DNA of 64,000 nucleotides from Gari tellinella. Taxonomy: Eukaryota > Mollusca > Bivalvia > Cardiida > Psammobiidae. Location: the NCBI GenBank assembly GCA_922989275.2, contig OV277869.1, positions 18,375,189 through 18,439,188 of the forward strand. The letters run 5' to 3'. This document shows, one piece after another, positions 45,073 to 60,000 of the stretch. The first letter of the stretch is position 1; the number at the start of each line of letters is the position of its first letter. A program made the position numbers and the translations under genes. The notes under the pieces are model-generated. The model ran no database searches, was not told the DNA's origin, and saw only the letters and a list, made by a program, of their open reading frames with translations.

Positions 45073-48000
45073 GTAAATGATAATGTGGTTTCATATTTCA
45101 ATATTTTTACCTAGACGAGACGCAACATTTCAGAGCTATACGGCATCTCTTTTTGGAACCAAACTATTTTTTAAAAAAACTACCATGGTTTCGCCACCGA
45201 AGCGTGTTTTAAGGATGCAGTGAACAGTTGTTTCCAAAATACGTCCAAGCTGAATGTCCCTTGACGTCTATTTATCTCCGTTTGACTTCCACAAACCAAC
45301 CTGAAACAATATTCAGTCCTTAGTCAATAAATACATCCCTATGCATCATAAAACAGCAAATACCCTTCACATAAACACATGTTCAGACAGTCCTCTGGCT
45401 AAATTTAGGGTTTGTTTTGGTCGCGAAAACACATGACTTTAAAGCCGTAAAAGGCACATTTACTCTGAAAATTTTCAAAGTGCCAAATAGCCCCTATGGT
45501 TTAATGGTTTAATGGACAGTATCCTCTGGCTCTCTGAACATGTTGCCTTAAGAAATCTAGCAAAAACAAAAGGTAAACCTACTTAATCTTTAACAATTTC
45601 CATGTATCTGCACCCATCCTTAAAAGTATGCCAATTCCCAGCTTATCCCGCCTGCAGCACTGAATTCACGACTGTCCCCATCATATACCCATTCGGCTAC
45701 AGAAAGTCATCATCTTAGTGCGCATTTTATCAAAAGCATGCCACAAAGTAACATATGAATGCATTCCCTACTCCAACAAAAGAAAAATTCTTCAAAAATA
45801 CTTAAAAACTTACCAATAGCCTTTTATTAAGAAATAGTTCGAACATTTCCAGCCTAACTGTTCACTGCCTCCAAAAGTTAATATTATATACCCTTCTCAA
45901 ATGTGCTCATTTGATTGGTCAAATGGGGTGCATGTGCGTGTCTGCAAAAAGCGACATTGATCCGCAAAAGCGATGACACTAGCCGTGATCGATATGTGCG
46001 TCTATGCAAACAGTAAATACCAGAAAAGAAGACTATGGTCCATTTTAGAATCTGCGCCGTTTATCATTTCGCAATATACTATTAAAAAGAAAAGTATCAC
46101 AATTTTAAAAAGTCAAAAAACGGTAGGGATGCCACGATATTATATCGACTTATCGTAAAAGGTGAAGTCACTATAGTCAACTATCGACAGCAAAATCAAA
46201 CTGTTGATACTATCGGCGATAGTTTGAGCTACTATCGATTGTTGGACCTCTATTACTTTCATCAAAGAAACGTAGTAAAACTGGTTGTACCTGACTTTTG
46301 AGATGGCGTGTTTGACTTAGTTCCCAGAGTAAGTTTAAGTCTCTTTTAATCATCCCTTTTCCTACAGCTTGTTTTCAAAATTGAATGCAAATGATTACTT
46401 AAAGCAGGTTAAAAGTAAAGCAGAATGCACATTAAGGCGCATTCTGCTTTAATTTCAACCTGTTTTAAGTAATCATCTGCTAGGATAGTTTATGTTCATA
46501 ATACTACAATAAGTGATAAACTGTCGTGATAGTATTGCAATAATGAGTCCAACCATCGATAGTCTATCGTGATAGTGTTTTCACCAATCGATAACTATCG
46601 TAAAGGTCAGCCCAAAACATGGACAAGATTTAATCGGAAAATGGTGTTGTTAATATGAAGTTAAGCGAGATGCAATATAATGTAGAAACAGACAGTACGA
46701 CTTGAGATTGCCAACGATCTATCTGAATATGAGTGTCAAACAACGATAAAATGCTAGGCTCTAAGGTTATAAAACTTTTGAGTTGAGTCTGAGTTTGTTC
46801 TCCAGCATTTGATTTGTCAGATTTGAGTCTAGGCTCAAATTTGACCAATCAAATGCTTGAGAACTACTTTAGACTCAACTCAAAAGATTTATAACCTTGG
46901 ACATAGGTTTCTGAAAAACAACTAATTTCTTTACCTTATTATATCAATGCATTTGCTTTCGTTTCTTTGACTCACTGAACTCAAGCGACGAGTATACTTG
47001 TCATTTTTTAACAAATAGAGTGACTTTAAAGAGTACACTTGTCATGTTCAAGTAGTGAAGACCCATGTCAGAGGTACATTTTAGGAACCTTCTGGTGTGA
47101 ATCGTCACTGTTTGTCTTATTGCAATGGACAAAAATAATCATAAATTTTCAACAAATGGACTAGACTAAATTGGAGACAGGAACTTTCCATCTGAAATTT
47201 CAGCGCGGAAAGGTTTAACACTTATACTAGGTTTTTGTGTTTGTTTATTTCAGAGGAGGATATTGACAGTTCCTGTGCAGAAGGGGGTCTCGAAATTAAG
47301 AAGAGGAAGGGCTTCATCATCAGCCCACACTACCCCGCGGAAGTCAGTCGGTTCAGGTTCGAAACCTAAGCATACAATGGAGAAAACGTTATTCTTTCAA
47401 AATAAACGCGTTTACGCTAAAACTGTTATTTCTATTGCAAACAGTTTGGAGCCAGATCAGACGCCGGGTAACCCGGCGTTGATCAGGCTCCAAACTGTTT
47501 GCCACTCAAATTTAAACTAGTAGTCAGAATTGTTAAAACGTTGTCATTTTCTGTGTTTGATTGCAATGCGTTTTCGTTTCGTTTGCGTTTAAGCGGAAAA
47601 GAATAACGTTTTCTCCACATACAATAAACATGCATATACAGCGGGGAAACCGCTATGCTTTCACGTTAACCCACTAGGACCGACACATATATCCGACTTA
47701 AAAAAATTCTAAATTGGCTCTTATTTACGGTGGCACTGAGGTGACATGCAAACTTTTTTTTTTTTTTTTTTTTTTTTCGGCGGAGCTGACTGTTTTCTAT
47801 TTAGACACACTTTAATATTTGGCCACACATTTCAACCAATAATATTTGATCAGAAATTTAGAATTAAGAGCACCTGTTGAAACTGAATAGTCTGATTGGA
47901 TAGTAGCCAGGGCTCCAGATAAGGGAATTGTTCAAAACTTAAAATCTTTATTTTTGCATTAAACCCTGTGGTGTCACTATACATATGAATTGTCTCTTCA

Positions 48001-51000
48001 AGACAATCAACATGAGTGGTAATACCATAGGGTTTGGTGCTAAAAGAGGTGAAAAAATGTGATTTGTTTAGTTTACTCACTCTTATCTGGAGCCCTGTAG
48101 GCTGGTTTATGTCCCATTACAGTTTTACATGATGTGGACTGTGGGTGTAAAATTTAGAGATACAGGCTGTCTGTTTACTACACTAGGCCACAGCATTGAC
48201 AAAATTATGCTATGATCTGAAATCTATTTATAGATATACAGAGGAAGCTAGGTGTTTCATAATTGTTAACAACCAATTTGTTTTAATTGTTAACTATTTG
48301 TACACATTTGCCATACATTAAAAGCAATATTTTATATATGAATAGCCTCAAGTGAGTTAAACACAATTGTGTTGTTTCATCATTATTTACAAGAGTGAAG
48401 TACAGTAGATTGTTGTATCTGTACATTTGTGTATGCTATAGTTTGTTTCAAGAAACTCTATGAATGGAACAATAGATTAATGTGAGGATCTCCTACCAGT
48501 AGCTAGGATATGAGTTAAATTATTGTTTTGTTTTGCATTTCTGTACATGATAGTTTTGCATTTTAAATAAAAGTTACTGTTTCAATTGAATACTTGTATT
48601 TTTTGCTTTTCAATCCAAGATATATATTCTTTGAAAACCTCAATTTAATTCAATTTTGCACACCCATCTATATAGCCTTAGTTCAACCACTCATTCCGCC
48701 GAATATCTTTTTTAAAGATATTTCTTGTTACTTTTTACTTTTTATCTCGTGCGCACGACTTAATTTGAAGGGGAAAAAAATAAAATCTTTGCCTTTTTAT
48801 CTCGTGCGCACGACTTAATTTGAGAAAAAAAAAAAAAAAAAAAATTTGCTTTTTATCTCGTGCGCACGACTTAATTTGAGAAAAAAAAAAAAAAAAAAAA
48901 ATTTGCTTTTTATCTCGTGCGCACGACTTAATTTGAAAAAAAAATAAAAAAAAAAAAAAATAAATCGCTTTTTATCTCGTGCGCACGAGATAAAAAGTGA
49001 ATTTTTTTTTCTTTTTTTTTTTCAAAAGTAAGTCGTGCGCACGAGATAAAAAGTGATTTTTTTTTTTTTTTTTTTTTTTTTCAAAATTAAGTCGTGCGCA
49101 CGAGATAAAAAGCAAAGTTTTTTTTTTGTTTTTTTTTCTCAAATTAAGTCGTGCGCACGAGATAAAAAGGCAAAGATTTATTTTTTTTCCCCTTCAAATT
49201 AAGTCGTGCGCACGAGATAAAAAGTAAAAAAAATAAAAAAAAAAAAAAAAAAGTTTGCATGTCACCTCAGTGCCACCGTACTTATTTGACTAGATTTGGT
49301 CAAAAGTTAGTCAAAACTTTTCATTTGTTTTTCAACTTATTAAATTAAATTTAAAATTAGTTTAGCGCGCCGGGCGAATTTGCAGGAAAGTTTATGTTGG
49401 CACCCGGTCGTTGGCACCGGTGTTCCCCTTGACGTTCGCAACTTCAATGTCCTATGACCTGCAGCTTTCAAACGTACTTCACACATGCATTGAGAAAATA
49501 CCTTTCCGACCATGTGACCATTTGGACCCATGTGACCTTGACCTTTATCTCAAATTCTGCGTATAAGTTTCGAAATGTACTTCAGTGCCAAGCTCGACAT
49601 TGATGACATATGCAAACATTTAAAATAGGTCCAAAATAGCTATCTATTAATTCTAAACTTTAGACATAATAAGTAGACAATATATTTATATTCCTAACCG
49701 AAATTATTGTTTCGTCCAGTTCCTGTGAAAATTTATGCAACCGAATTTCAGGCATGTGAAGCTAATGCATTTTTGACTGATTGTACAAAAGTGCTCCCAT
49801 TTTTTTCACCATTTCGCCATAAGCAGAAGTTCCTTCTAAGAAAATGGCTTCTTTCAACCTCAGCACTGAAGAAGAAGGCCCCTGAAGGGGGCTTCCAATG
49901 AAAGGTTCAGTCGAATTTATTCAGTAGTGTTCGACTTAAGCGAGCTGGAGTTATCGATTTTACGAAATTCGACGCCATTTATTCGACTATATTTTTTCTC
50001 AAACTTTTTTCAGGCGATGTAGATGGAAAATCATCGTGCCGCCCGGACACTACGTGCATATCTTCCTGCACGATATCCAGTCGACCATGACGAGCGACGC
50101 GTGCGACGGGCTGATTTTCATGTCAGCTAACACGTGCGGGATGACCTTTCCGACCTTTGCCATATGTGATGACGCCAGAATGAGCACGACGGTGTCCGCG
50201 TGCAGTACGACAGACATCCTTCTAGCATTGGGCAAAAAGTCCATGCGATTCTGGCTCTCTTATTACGGTGAGTTGGAACTATAATGATCCCTCCCTTCAA
50301 CCGACCTCCTAACAACGACCCCTCCTTATAACCACTCTTGTCAATGTTTCCAAAAAAACACAATTATGTCTAACGCATGCACTGCTGCAATATCGTCTGC
50401 TGACAATAGTCATCTGCTGTTTTCTCAAAGTAACATATTGATAGACATTTTGACAGAAGAAATATAAGGTAATGACGAGTGACAAACAGCTTGAATCCAG
50501 ATCAGACGCCGTATTACTCGGCGTCTGGTCTAGATTCAAGCTGTTTTGTAAATGTAAGCCAAGTCGTCTTAATTTCCCCTCCGAACAACACCCACAATAT
50601 GTGTCTCCCATTTGGTGTCGTTGTAGAGAGGGCGCATTTGGCAATAAGTCCATGAGATTCTGGCTCTCTTATTACGGTGAGTTGGTACAACTTTTTACCA
50701 ACACCCCTCTTATACGACTGCCCCTATATTACGACCGTACGTCTATAACTGTTCCAATGTTGCACCTAAAAAGTGCCCCTTCTCATAATCACCAGAACTG
50801 ATAATATTAATGGAGAGAAGTAAGAAATAGAAATAGAAAAGAAAAAGAGCGCAATTTACCACTTTAGATTCATTTTCTACCAAATTTACACTAATACAAA
50901 TATATTTGAAGCTGACAATACCAGAAGTAACTTGGAGTCTGGTCAGGATCCAAACTTTGTTTGTTAGCCTGGCACGCATTTTTGTGGACGGCAATTTGGA

Positions 51001-54000
51001 ATTCAACCTCGGCAATAACTTTGAAACTACATGTAACTGCGACTTCTTATCTGGAATATGTACTTAACTCAAGCTCTTTAATATAGCGAATTGCTTATTT
51101 TGCCATGTCAGACAAAGAAAGGGCAATGCCACTTTAAAGAGGCTCGCAACCGGATTTAGCATTAAAAATAGTAATTTGTAAATATATGTCAAATGCCTAT
51201 ATAAATGGGTAAGATTTAGTTTAGGATAATAAATTCTGTTAAAAATGCATTTCAAAAAAAAAAGAAGAAGAAGCTCTGGTGGGATTCGAACCCGTGACCC
51301 TCCATGCGGAGACAAACAAGAAAAATGAGGAAGCGCCTTTACCACCTCGGCTACCAGCGCTCTATATATACATGGTAGCGAATTAACGTACTTCAATGGT
51401 AGTGATCGATAATACTTTATTCGGCTCGGGTTTATGTCTGAGCCCGTGTAGAGAAGCAACAACAACAACTATACCGTCAGCTGACGCTATAGAAAAACGA
51501 TGGAAAATATCTAAAGAAAACTAAGGTTCGGTGACGATTCTTGAGACTTTTTTTGGACTGATCATATTTTTTTAATGTCAGAAGCCAAATAATGCCACAA
51601 ATTTGCTTTTATTTGAGTATTTTATTTTATTTTGACAAGTACACCATCCGGTTGCGAGTCCCTTTAAGGCCATGGTCACACCAAGTTTCACAAACACATC
51701 TTTTTTCGTCAACATTTTAAAATATTTTCTATGATAGCCTGTAGAATTACTAAAGCTTACCGGTGGCTTTGAAGAGTCATAAAAAGCGGTTTAATTAACT
51801 GTTTTCTGGTTCGAAGTCAGAACAAGTCTCGCGAGTATGCTCTGGACAGGGCCCTGCGATTACGAGAGATGATGATGATGATGAAGGCTGGTCGAGAACT
51901 CAACGATGAGGGCTAAAACCGGAGCAATTTACAAAGTGCTTTACCAAACCTACCTTGCCATAACATAGCCTACACATTTTCCATCTATTCGCGCCCGCCA
52001 GATTTCTAAATATTTAGAGTATCTGTAACGGTATTCTATCGTTTACATATCACGTCTGTTTGACATCCAGAAAATGTCGTTGGCTTAAAACAATAACCGG
52101 TTTCGTAATGCTATGGATTATAAGCAATACCCTTTCTATATAAGAAATTATAACCGACATATTCAGTTATAGTTGGGCTTCAGCAATAAAGCAATTAGTG
52201 CTGAAAATTATCTGAATACAACCCTTAACAAACTCTAAAAGAATAATGTTAACAGGTTCAGTCGAATCTCCAAAACTCGAGCTCGTTAAACAAAGTCAAA
52301 CTTATCGGTACTTCAACGTTAAAACGTGGCTATGCCACGTTTTAACGCTGAAGTACCGAGAAGTTCGACTTAAGCGAGTTTAATTTATCTAAATCAGCCG
52401 TAAATTTAAGGTAGCTCGACTTCTCGAGTCATCGACATATCGAGTTATCGAGGCACGGTTGTTTATGATCAGCGTGTGTGGTGTACATGTACTCTCCGCT
52501 ATGCCAGAAATAGCATTAGCTTTTACCCCCTTCAATGCTACATTAGAGGAGACGATATTGTTTCCCGTTTGAACGCAAACGGATTTCATTTAAATAAAGA
52601 TCGATGCAGATCAAACGCAGAACAACTCGGCTTCCGATCAGGACCATAACTGCTTGATATTCTGGATTTTTTGTCAATACAACATCGGTCAAAATGACTG
52701 AAAGTTAATAAGTAAACGCCATTCTTTAATACTATTGAAGTTTAATACAGGAATAATGTAAAACAGAAAGCTAATACAAGAGCTTTCTGCTATATATTTG
52801 TCCTTTAAATGGCTGTTCTAGCCAGGAGAGACAAAACTGGTGATGATAGTGAGCCAAGACAAAGGTATGCAAAGGTGAGATGCCTCAACTAATGTTTATA
52901 AACCTAACTCTTTGCACTTTTTTGTCTCGAGATGAATATATCGACCTGTAGCACACCACCAACTAATAATGTGTATACATGTACAAAGCATATTAACGAT
53001 AATTCATATGAAGATGCGTGGACATCTGTCTACGAACAAATGAAAGTTGAACCCATGGTAAATGTTTTAATGTGTGTGTTGATCATTCAATAAGGAAGCA
53101 CAAACTCTACGAGGAAAGTTATGGCCTAGGTGCCCATTTTACGAAACGTCGTACGACAACATCGGTTGTAAGTCAAAACTTTAAAACATCTCTAATTTCT
53201 TATTTCTACATCTAATCCTGTCTTGCGACATGTCTTTGGAATTGACTTTTCAAGACAATTCCAAAGAGATGTCACAATACAGGATTAGATGGAGAGATAA
53301 ATAATAATTGAGAAATTTAGAATCTGACTTACGACCGTTTTTGTCGTACGACGTTTCGTAAGTCGGGTCCCGGGTTAAAATGACAGACAAACCAACTTAC
53401 CAATATACCGACCAACGGATAGACAGACCAGAAGGAATATGCCATCCTGTCCTCGATTTCGGGTGAAGAATAAAAACATTGCGATTGTTTGGATCATGTA
53501 CAGCCGACTGTGGATGCCCTGCAACAGAACATCGTATATACGAGGATTAAAGAATTGCTGTATTAAAACTATTGTGCTTTCATAAATCATTTAAAGTTTT
53601 GTCATTAAACATGAATGTCAAGATAGTAGTGCGGTTCAAACTTTTTATATAATATCGGAAGTCATGTTGGTTTTTTCGCTTTCTTTCTTTAGTGCTGCCG
53701 GTTTCCCAGCTCTCCTACGCAACATTGTATGACGTTGACTATGTGTGTGTTGTCACTGGAAAACCCCAATTTGCCTACAGCCAGGCCTACTTTGATAGAA
53801 ACAAAACAGGTAGGACAGAGTTATCCTTCTTTCTCAGTCTAGAAATTCAGAACCGCGTGATACGAAAGTTGTTCCTTTAAACACATTTCAACCCTAGTGA
53901 CGAGTATACTTATTCTTTATTTTACTTGTAATTAGTGCATGTGTCCTATGTAAACAATGAGCTCTTTATAACATTGGAACCAAGCCCATGTGGTTATGAG

Positions 54001-57000
54001 ACGTTTTAGTTGAATCTGAGATTGTTAGGAGCTTGATTGGTCAAGTTTGAGCATTCAGCTCGAATCTGACCAATAAAAAGCACGCTAACGATCTTAGACT
54101 TTAAACAAACGGTTTGTAAGCTTATAACTTGTTCTAATTAATATGCACACACGTACTAGTTTATTGAAAACCCGTTTTCTATTTTGATTTTGCTTTCTAT
54201 AAAGTAGACACTGGATTTAGAGACACCCACACTTTTTCGTAGATCTTAAAACACTTGAATGCCTTGTTGGTGATTTAGACCTTATTTACACTTTTTTAAA
54301 TTCAACTAATTACGCCATAAATACACCCTTTTGCGTGTTTTATTTCCTTGCAGTTGTTAGCTTTAAGCAGGCTGAAAGTAAAGCAGAATTAAGGCACATT
54401 TAGAATTACTTTCCACCTAGGCACATTCTGTTTTACTTTCAACCTTCTGTACGTGGTCACATATATTCAAAACTATAAAAAGGCTATGGGGAAATGGGTT
54501 AAAATTTCTATGATTTGCAAAGAGTTTGCAATGAACATGGAATGATGTTTTAGCATAGTAGCGTTTCTTGAGAAAGTATAACGGTTTCTAACGTGTAGTA
54601 ATATTAGTACAAGTTCAACGTTTGAAAGGAAAATAATTAGCCAGCGGAAGAGAAGCTTCATTTACTTTCACTTCGTTATGATTTACAAACAAACACTATT
54701 CCAGCTGGTAATGATTCTATGCACTTAAACGTTTTAATGAAATTAGCCTTAACTTCAGAGGATGAGATAAAAACAATTTCAAAGTTAAATTGTAAAGTGG
54801 AATAGACGTTATTATTTCCCAATAAACGCTCTTACGCTTACACAATTTCTTTTCATTGAAATCAGTTTGGAGCCAGATCAAACCGGTGTCTGATTAGACC
54901 CCAAACTGTTTGCCACTCATATTAAAATGAATATTCAGAGTTGTCAAAATAATTGTTATTTTTTATATTTTAGTGCAGTGTGATTGCGTTTCGTTTGTGT
55001 TTAAACGGGAGGAATGACATATTCTCCACTGTACCAGTATTCCCTTGCCATAGAGACTGGCAAAATTTTATATATTAGCCGTGCCACGAGAAAATCTGAC
55101 TTATTGAATTGCAAACAACAGTTTAGACCAAGGCCAGCCGCCGCGTTTGAGACTCGGCGACTGACCTTGACCTACACTGTTTGACACCCGCATGCATCTA
55201 AAGCATTGTATTTAGCAGTATTATATACGGTATTTGGCAGTGTAGACCAAACTCAGACACAGAACTTAGGATGACAACAGTGATTGGTCTGAACCATGGT
55301 GCAATGCAATAAGGCAAGTTTTGTCATGGCATGGCTCATATCAATTTTCAAAGCAAGTTGTATATCCATACTGTGGGGCAATACAATACATGTATTCCTT
55401 TCCAGTAAATGCGTGTTTGATGAAACAGTAAAACCTTTCACTACCAATTTTTTCGTTTACCCCTTTACCGTTTCATTGTCGTCTGCTTCAATTGTGCTGT
55501 CTGTAATATCGTTTCAAAGTTCATTTTAAGGCAGTATGACTGACAAAGGTTCGATACGAGTGTTAAATAGTTTGCATCCTGATAAGCGGCGTCTAATCGG
55601 GATACAGACTGTTTGCAAATGCGCCTTTTGGCGTCATTTAGAGAGAAAGGGTTAAGTCCATTGCAAACTGTTTGAAGCTAGATCAAATGTCGCAAGTGTA
55701 ATCAGAATCCAAACTGTTTGCCACAACTGTTTTCATGTTAAGCAGCTACCCAAACCAAAACGGTATAAAGCCTATGTTACCACTGAATTGTTATAATATC
55801 TACTATATCGTTACAGTTACAAACACTTCTGAGCTAGAAATCCTTGAAGATGTAGTCGACGCATCGAATGAGGACGAAGATGATAGCGCAGGTAAGAACA
55901 GTTGGAAGATGTCACTAGTTCCAGTTTAAACGAAACTTAATACAAACACAACAAAATCTAGAAAACGAAGTTATTGACGAACGTTCAATTTAGTAGAAAT
56001 ACAGTTTTGACCCTGGTCAGACTCCGGATTACCCGGCATTCGATATTGCTCCAAACTGTTTGCAATGGAAATAATTGCTTTAGGACAACTGCGTTTATTT
56101 GGGGAAACATAATGTATTCTCCATTGTCCACGAAACGGAGAATGGGTTGTTTTCTCTAAAGATAGATGACATAGTTATGGCTGATGAATGTAAAACAGGT
56201 AGCTATTTTAGGAGAGGTCTGCTTCACCATTGTCCTGAATCAACTCAGTCATCTTTTAGACTTCAAGTGGACAATTCAATGCAGTTTAAAATTAGATGTA
56301 GTCCTTTTTGCATATTTAAGGTGGATTTTAACAAAATATTGCAAAATAACAAACATGGCAGACCCTATCCAATGGGTTCCTGTAGAATCATCTAATCAGG
56401 ATCTATACAATTCACATAGAACTACTGTAATTTTTACAGGTACACGTACAATGTTTGTCAATGACGAATGTACGTTGCTAGGAATGAATGTGTTCAGCAG
56501 TCGTCTGAACTAAAGACTGAAGACTTAACTTTATATCATAGTTCGACTACATATGTTTATTAAGCATATCTGTGTTGGAAACCAGTATATGTTTTGCAGA
56601 CAGTGGAGACCCTGATCAAAGGGATCTTTATTAAGAACTCTGAACAGGGTCTCCATTGCCTTTTTCACTTTTTCTTTTCTGAAACATTTCTAAAACCAGA
56701 CCTAAAATCAACCATAACTGGTCAATTTTCTTGTCAGTATGATAAAGTCCGAATAAAAAGGATTAAACTTCAGACCTCATGACTGTATTGTGTTTGTTTT
56801 CAGGGACGTATATAGGAATAGCTGTTGGATTATTACTGTGTATTATTTTGATCATCCTCGTCATTATATTCCTAAAGTAAGTATTATATACGTGTAAAAG
56901 CACATTACAATTTCCCGTTTTAAAAATTATAGTAATGTAACTTTAGCAACTTTAAACTCCTTTTTAAGTGCGAACGTTGTGTTGTCTTATGCTTGGCAAA

Positions 57001-60000
57001 CGTGGGAGCATGATTGGACGCTGAGAACTACTGGCGCCTGATCTGCCTCCGAATGGTTTGAAACGGAAATTAGTGACTGTTTCTTTTTAAAAAGATATGT
57101 TTATAGTTTCTTCACGCAATTAATAAAACTTAAACAAACCTTGAACAGTACTTTCTTAAATATGAGTTTTAAGAACATTCTCTAACACTTTGGTTGGTTC
57201 CAAGCTGTTATCATTCTGGGGGAAAATTGGAACAAAACGATCGTATATGATATTCTTGAGAGTCAAGCCTGATAATGTCAGCGTAGAATACAAATTAGCC
57301 TTTTCCGTATTAATATCCCGGTTTATCCATTTCCATGGAAATACCGTTATTGTTCTTAAATGATAGATATGTTTAAGAAATAATCTATGTTCTACCGTTG
57401 TGAAACGGTATTTTACAACGGTTGGGAGTTGTGGTGCGCAGGAATTGACCACGAAGGCCGAAGGCCTGAGTGGTCAATTCCTGCGCACCACAACGACCGA
57501 CCGTTGTAAAATACCGTTTCACAACGGTAAAACATAGATTATTTCGACTCTAACATGACCAGATTTAAAGAAATTCATTAGAAAGGAAATCAAATGTTTA
57601 ATACTTATATCCTCAGCGGATGCTGTTTTTCGACCGAATAACCTTTTCCGCGGCATTACAAGAATCTAACACCCAACAGTTAATTTACATTTACCGATCC
57701 ACATTCTGGCATAGAACAAACATTAAATCAAACAAGACAGAATAATGGGAAAATTATAGTAACATGACTGGTTAAAAGTATATGGTCTTTACGGGCTATA
57801 TGAATAACGTAAGAAATTTCAAAAACTTAACGTATGAATGCATGAGATCACGTCATGTCATATAACCGCGGGAGGAGCGGGGTTATGAAGAGCGTTGTAA
57901 AACGTCTCAGGTATACCACGATGAGCTTGCTCTATTTTTATAGTGACCAAAACGCGTGTCATATTAGAATTATAGATTTTCAACTTGTATTCGGCAATTT
58001 GAGCAACGCGCTAACTCTAAAAATTGCAAATAGGGTCAAAGGTTCAAGCATTTGATTAATCAGATTTGAGATTTGCTCAGCAAAGGCTCAAGTCTGGCCA
58101 ATCAAATGCTTGAAAACGATCTAAGACTCAATTTAAAGGCTTTATAATTTTGGGCCCTGTACGGGTCAGCAGTTAGTGTTATACTAAATGTGGTTGAAGA
58201 ATGATTGACAGTGCTGAATCCATAGGTAAAATATCGCTTGCTCTTAACTCATTCGCCAATGAACTTTTAACGAAAGATTTCAGTTTCCATTAAGTGTAGT
58301 CTATTTTTGACTATTTATTATTGTTTTCTGTCATGTATTACAAAATGACAACCAGTGCAGACCCTGATAATTAGGCTCCTTCAGTTGACATTTTTTGCAT
58401 GTAGGACAATTTCAGTATCCAATTATGTCTAGTCCATGTTTTACTACTAGTAGTTAAAATCATTTTTGTCAATGAATTGCAATAAGACAAACAGTACAGA
58501 CCCATGGCATATCTTGGTTTTCACTGTTTGCATAGGACAAGAATAATCTGAAACTGTACACTGGCATTTGTATTTGCAAAGGATGCACATGTGCGTGACT
58601 ATGGTTCAAAAGGTAAAGCACATTACATTTGTACTTCTTAATGAAACCAATATTTAAACAACATCTTTCTACGGGAATAAGTACGAAATATGGCCAGGTT
58701 AGAATTAATTCAAAGTTTTTGTTCAGTTGTTTTATTCTATTCAAAGGAGAAGAAGAGATGCGCAAAAGTCGCAACTGAAGAATTCCGAAAGCATGTCGAA
58801 CTCCAATTCTCAGAGTGAGATTCAAAAGCGCCCACTACCGGAGAGACAGGAACCTGAAGGTGAGTGCATACGTATACTTTGATCACATTTGTTGGCCAAT
58901 CGATACTTAAAGGAATGATTTGTACCTTCACTGTTTGCATAGGACAAGTACATTATTCACCGTTGCACTCTTTGTACATGTCACTAGGTCTCAATGGTTA
59001 AACACCTTCACTGCCATGACGTCATCATTTTAAACAATTGTCTTGTGTTTTATTTCTCAAATTTTAATTCTAGGTATTTTGACTTAAGAAACATTGAAAT
59101 GATTGTCAAACAGTTTGGATTCTGATCAGAGTGTTCATGGTCCAAACTGTTTGCAAAATTACTGTTGAACTCGGGGCGAAGCAGTGAATGGGCTAAGCAG
59201 TTTTATTCTTAATATTCATCCGGATTCAAGCTGACACATTTCTATTTAATCAAGTCTTTTATGACCATTAGAGCAGTGACTAAACTGTCATTTATTCCCG
59301 TTTATACGAAAAATGGCACAATTATAATTCAACGTATGATACACAGAAACAGTAAATCTGTGTAATCAGTCATTTCACGAAATAGTTACATTTGTAGTCA
59401 ATTTGTGAAATGACTTACATTATGCAAAGAGTCCTTTAATGGTATTTATATAATTTATGATGATATGCAATGACATTTTTAAAAGGTTGAAGAGTTCATG
59501 CACAAAACACCACACTTTTACTACAATACCACTTACTTTGTCCAATCTACATGTATTGTCCAACATAACAAATACAAAAAAAGCATGTGGCATAACATGA
59601 AAATTATTTTACAGCGAAAGTCTAAATCATAAATTGACTGAAAAAAGATGTCAAATAAATGTGCTGTTTGGTGAATGAAATTTTAGTACTTTAAAAGAAA
59701 ATGTCATTGTATATCATCAAAAATTGTTTTATTAATCATTTCGTGAAATTACTGATTAAATTAGAGTAACAGATGTTGACTGTACCATATATATAATGAC
59801 AGAATCTTGACAGTGTTGACTTTTAGATTTATATCTTGATGTCAAATAGTTTGAAGCCCTATCAGACGCCTAGTTACTCGGCGTCTGATCTAGTTCCAAA
59901 ATGTTTTCAATGGAAACTAGGTTTCAACACAAACGGGTTTTCCGGAACAAGAAGTTATTTTCCAATGTAAAATGACACTCTACTTTGCAGTGGAGGAGAC

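Noticed and set aside
44728..45114. 128-codon frame over the SUEL-like exon
   Set aside because: Wrong frame: it lacks the cysteine pattern, and only the frame starting at 44835 fits the splice phases downstream.
50633..50691. Second copy of CUB exon end as a true exon
   Set aside because: Only the 3' part is present, with no acceptor before it; reading from the first copy hits a stop within six codons.
51064..51468. 134-codon minus-strand frame
   Set aside because: It is a read-through of a tRNA-derived SINE head (GGSRVRIPPE is the usual artefact of translating the B box).
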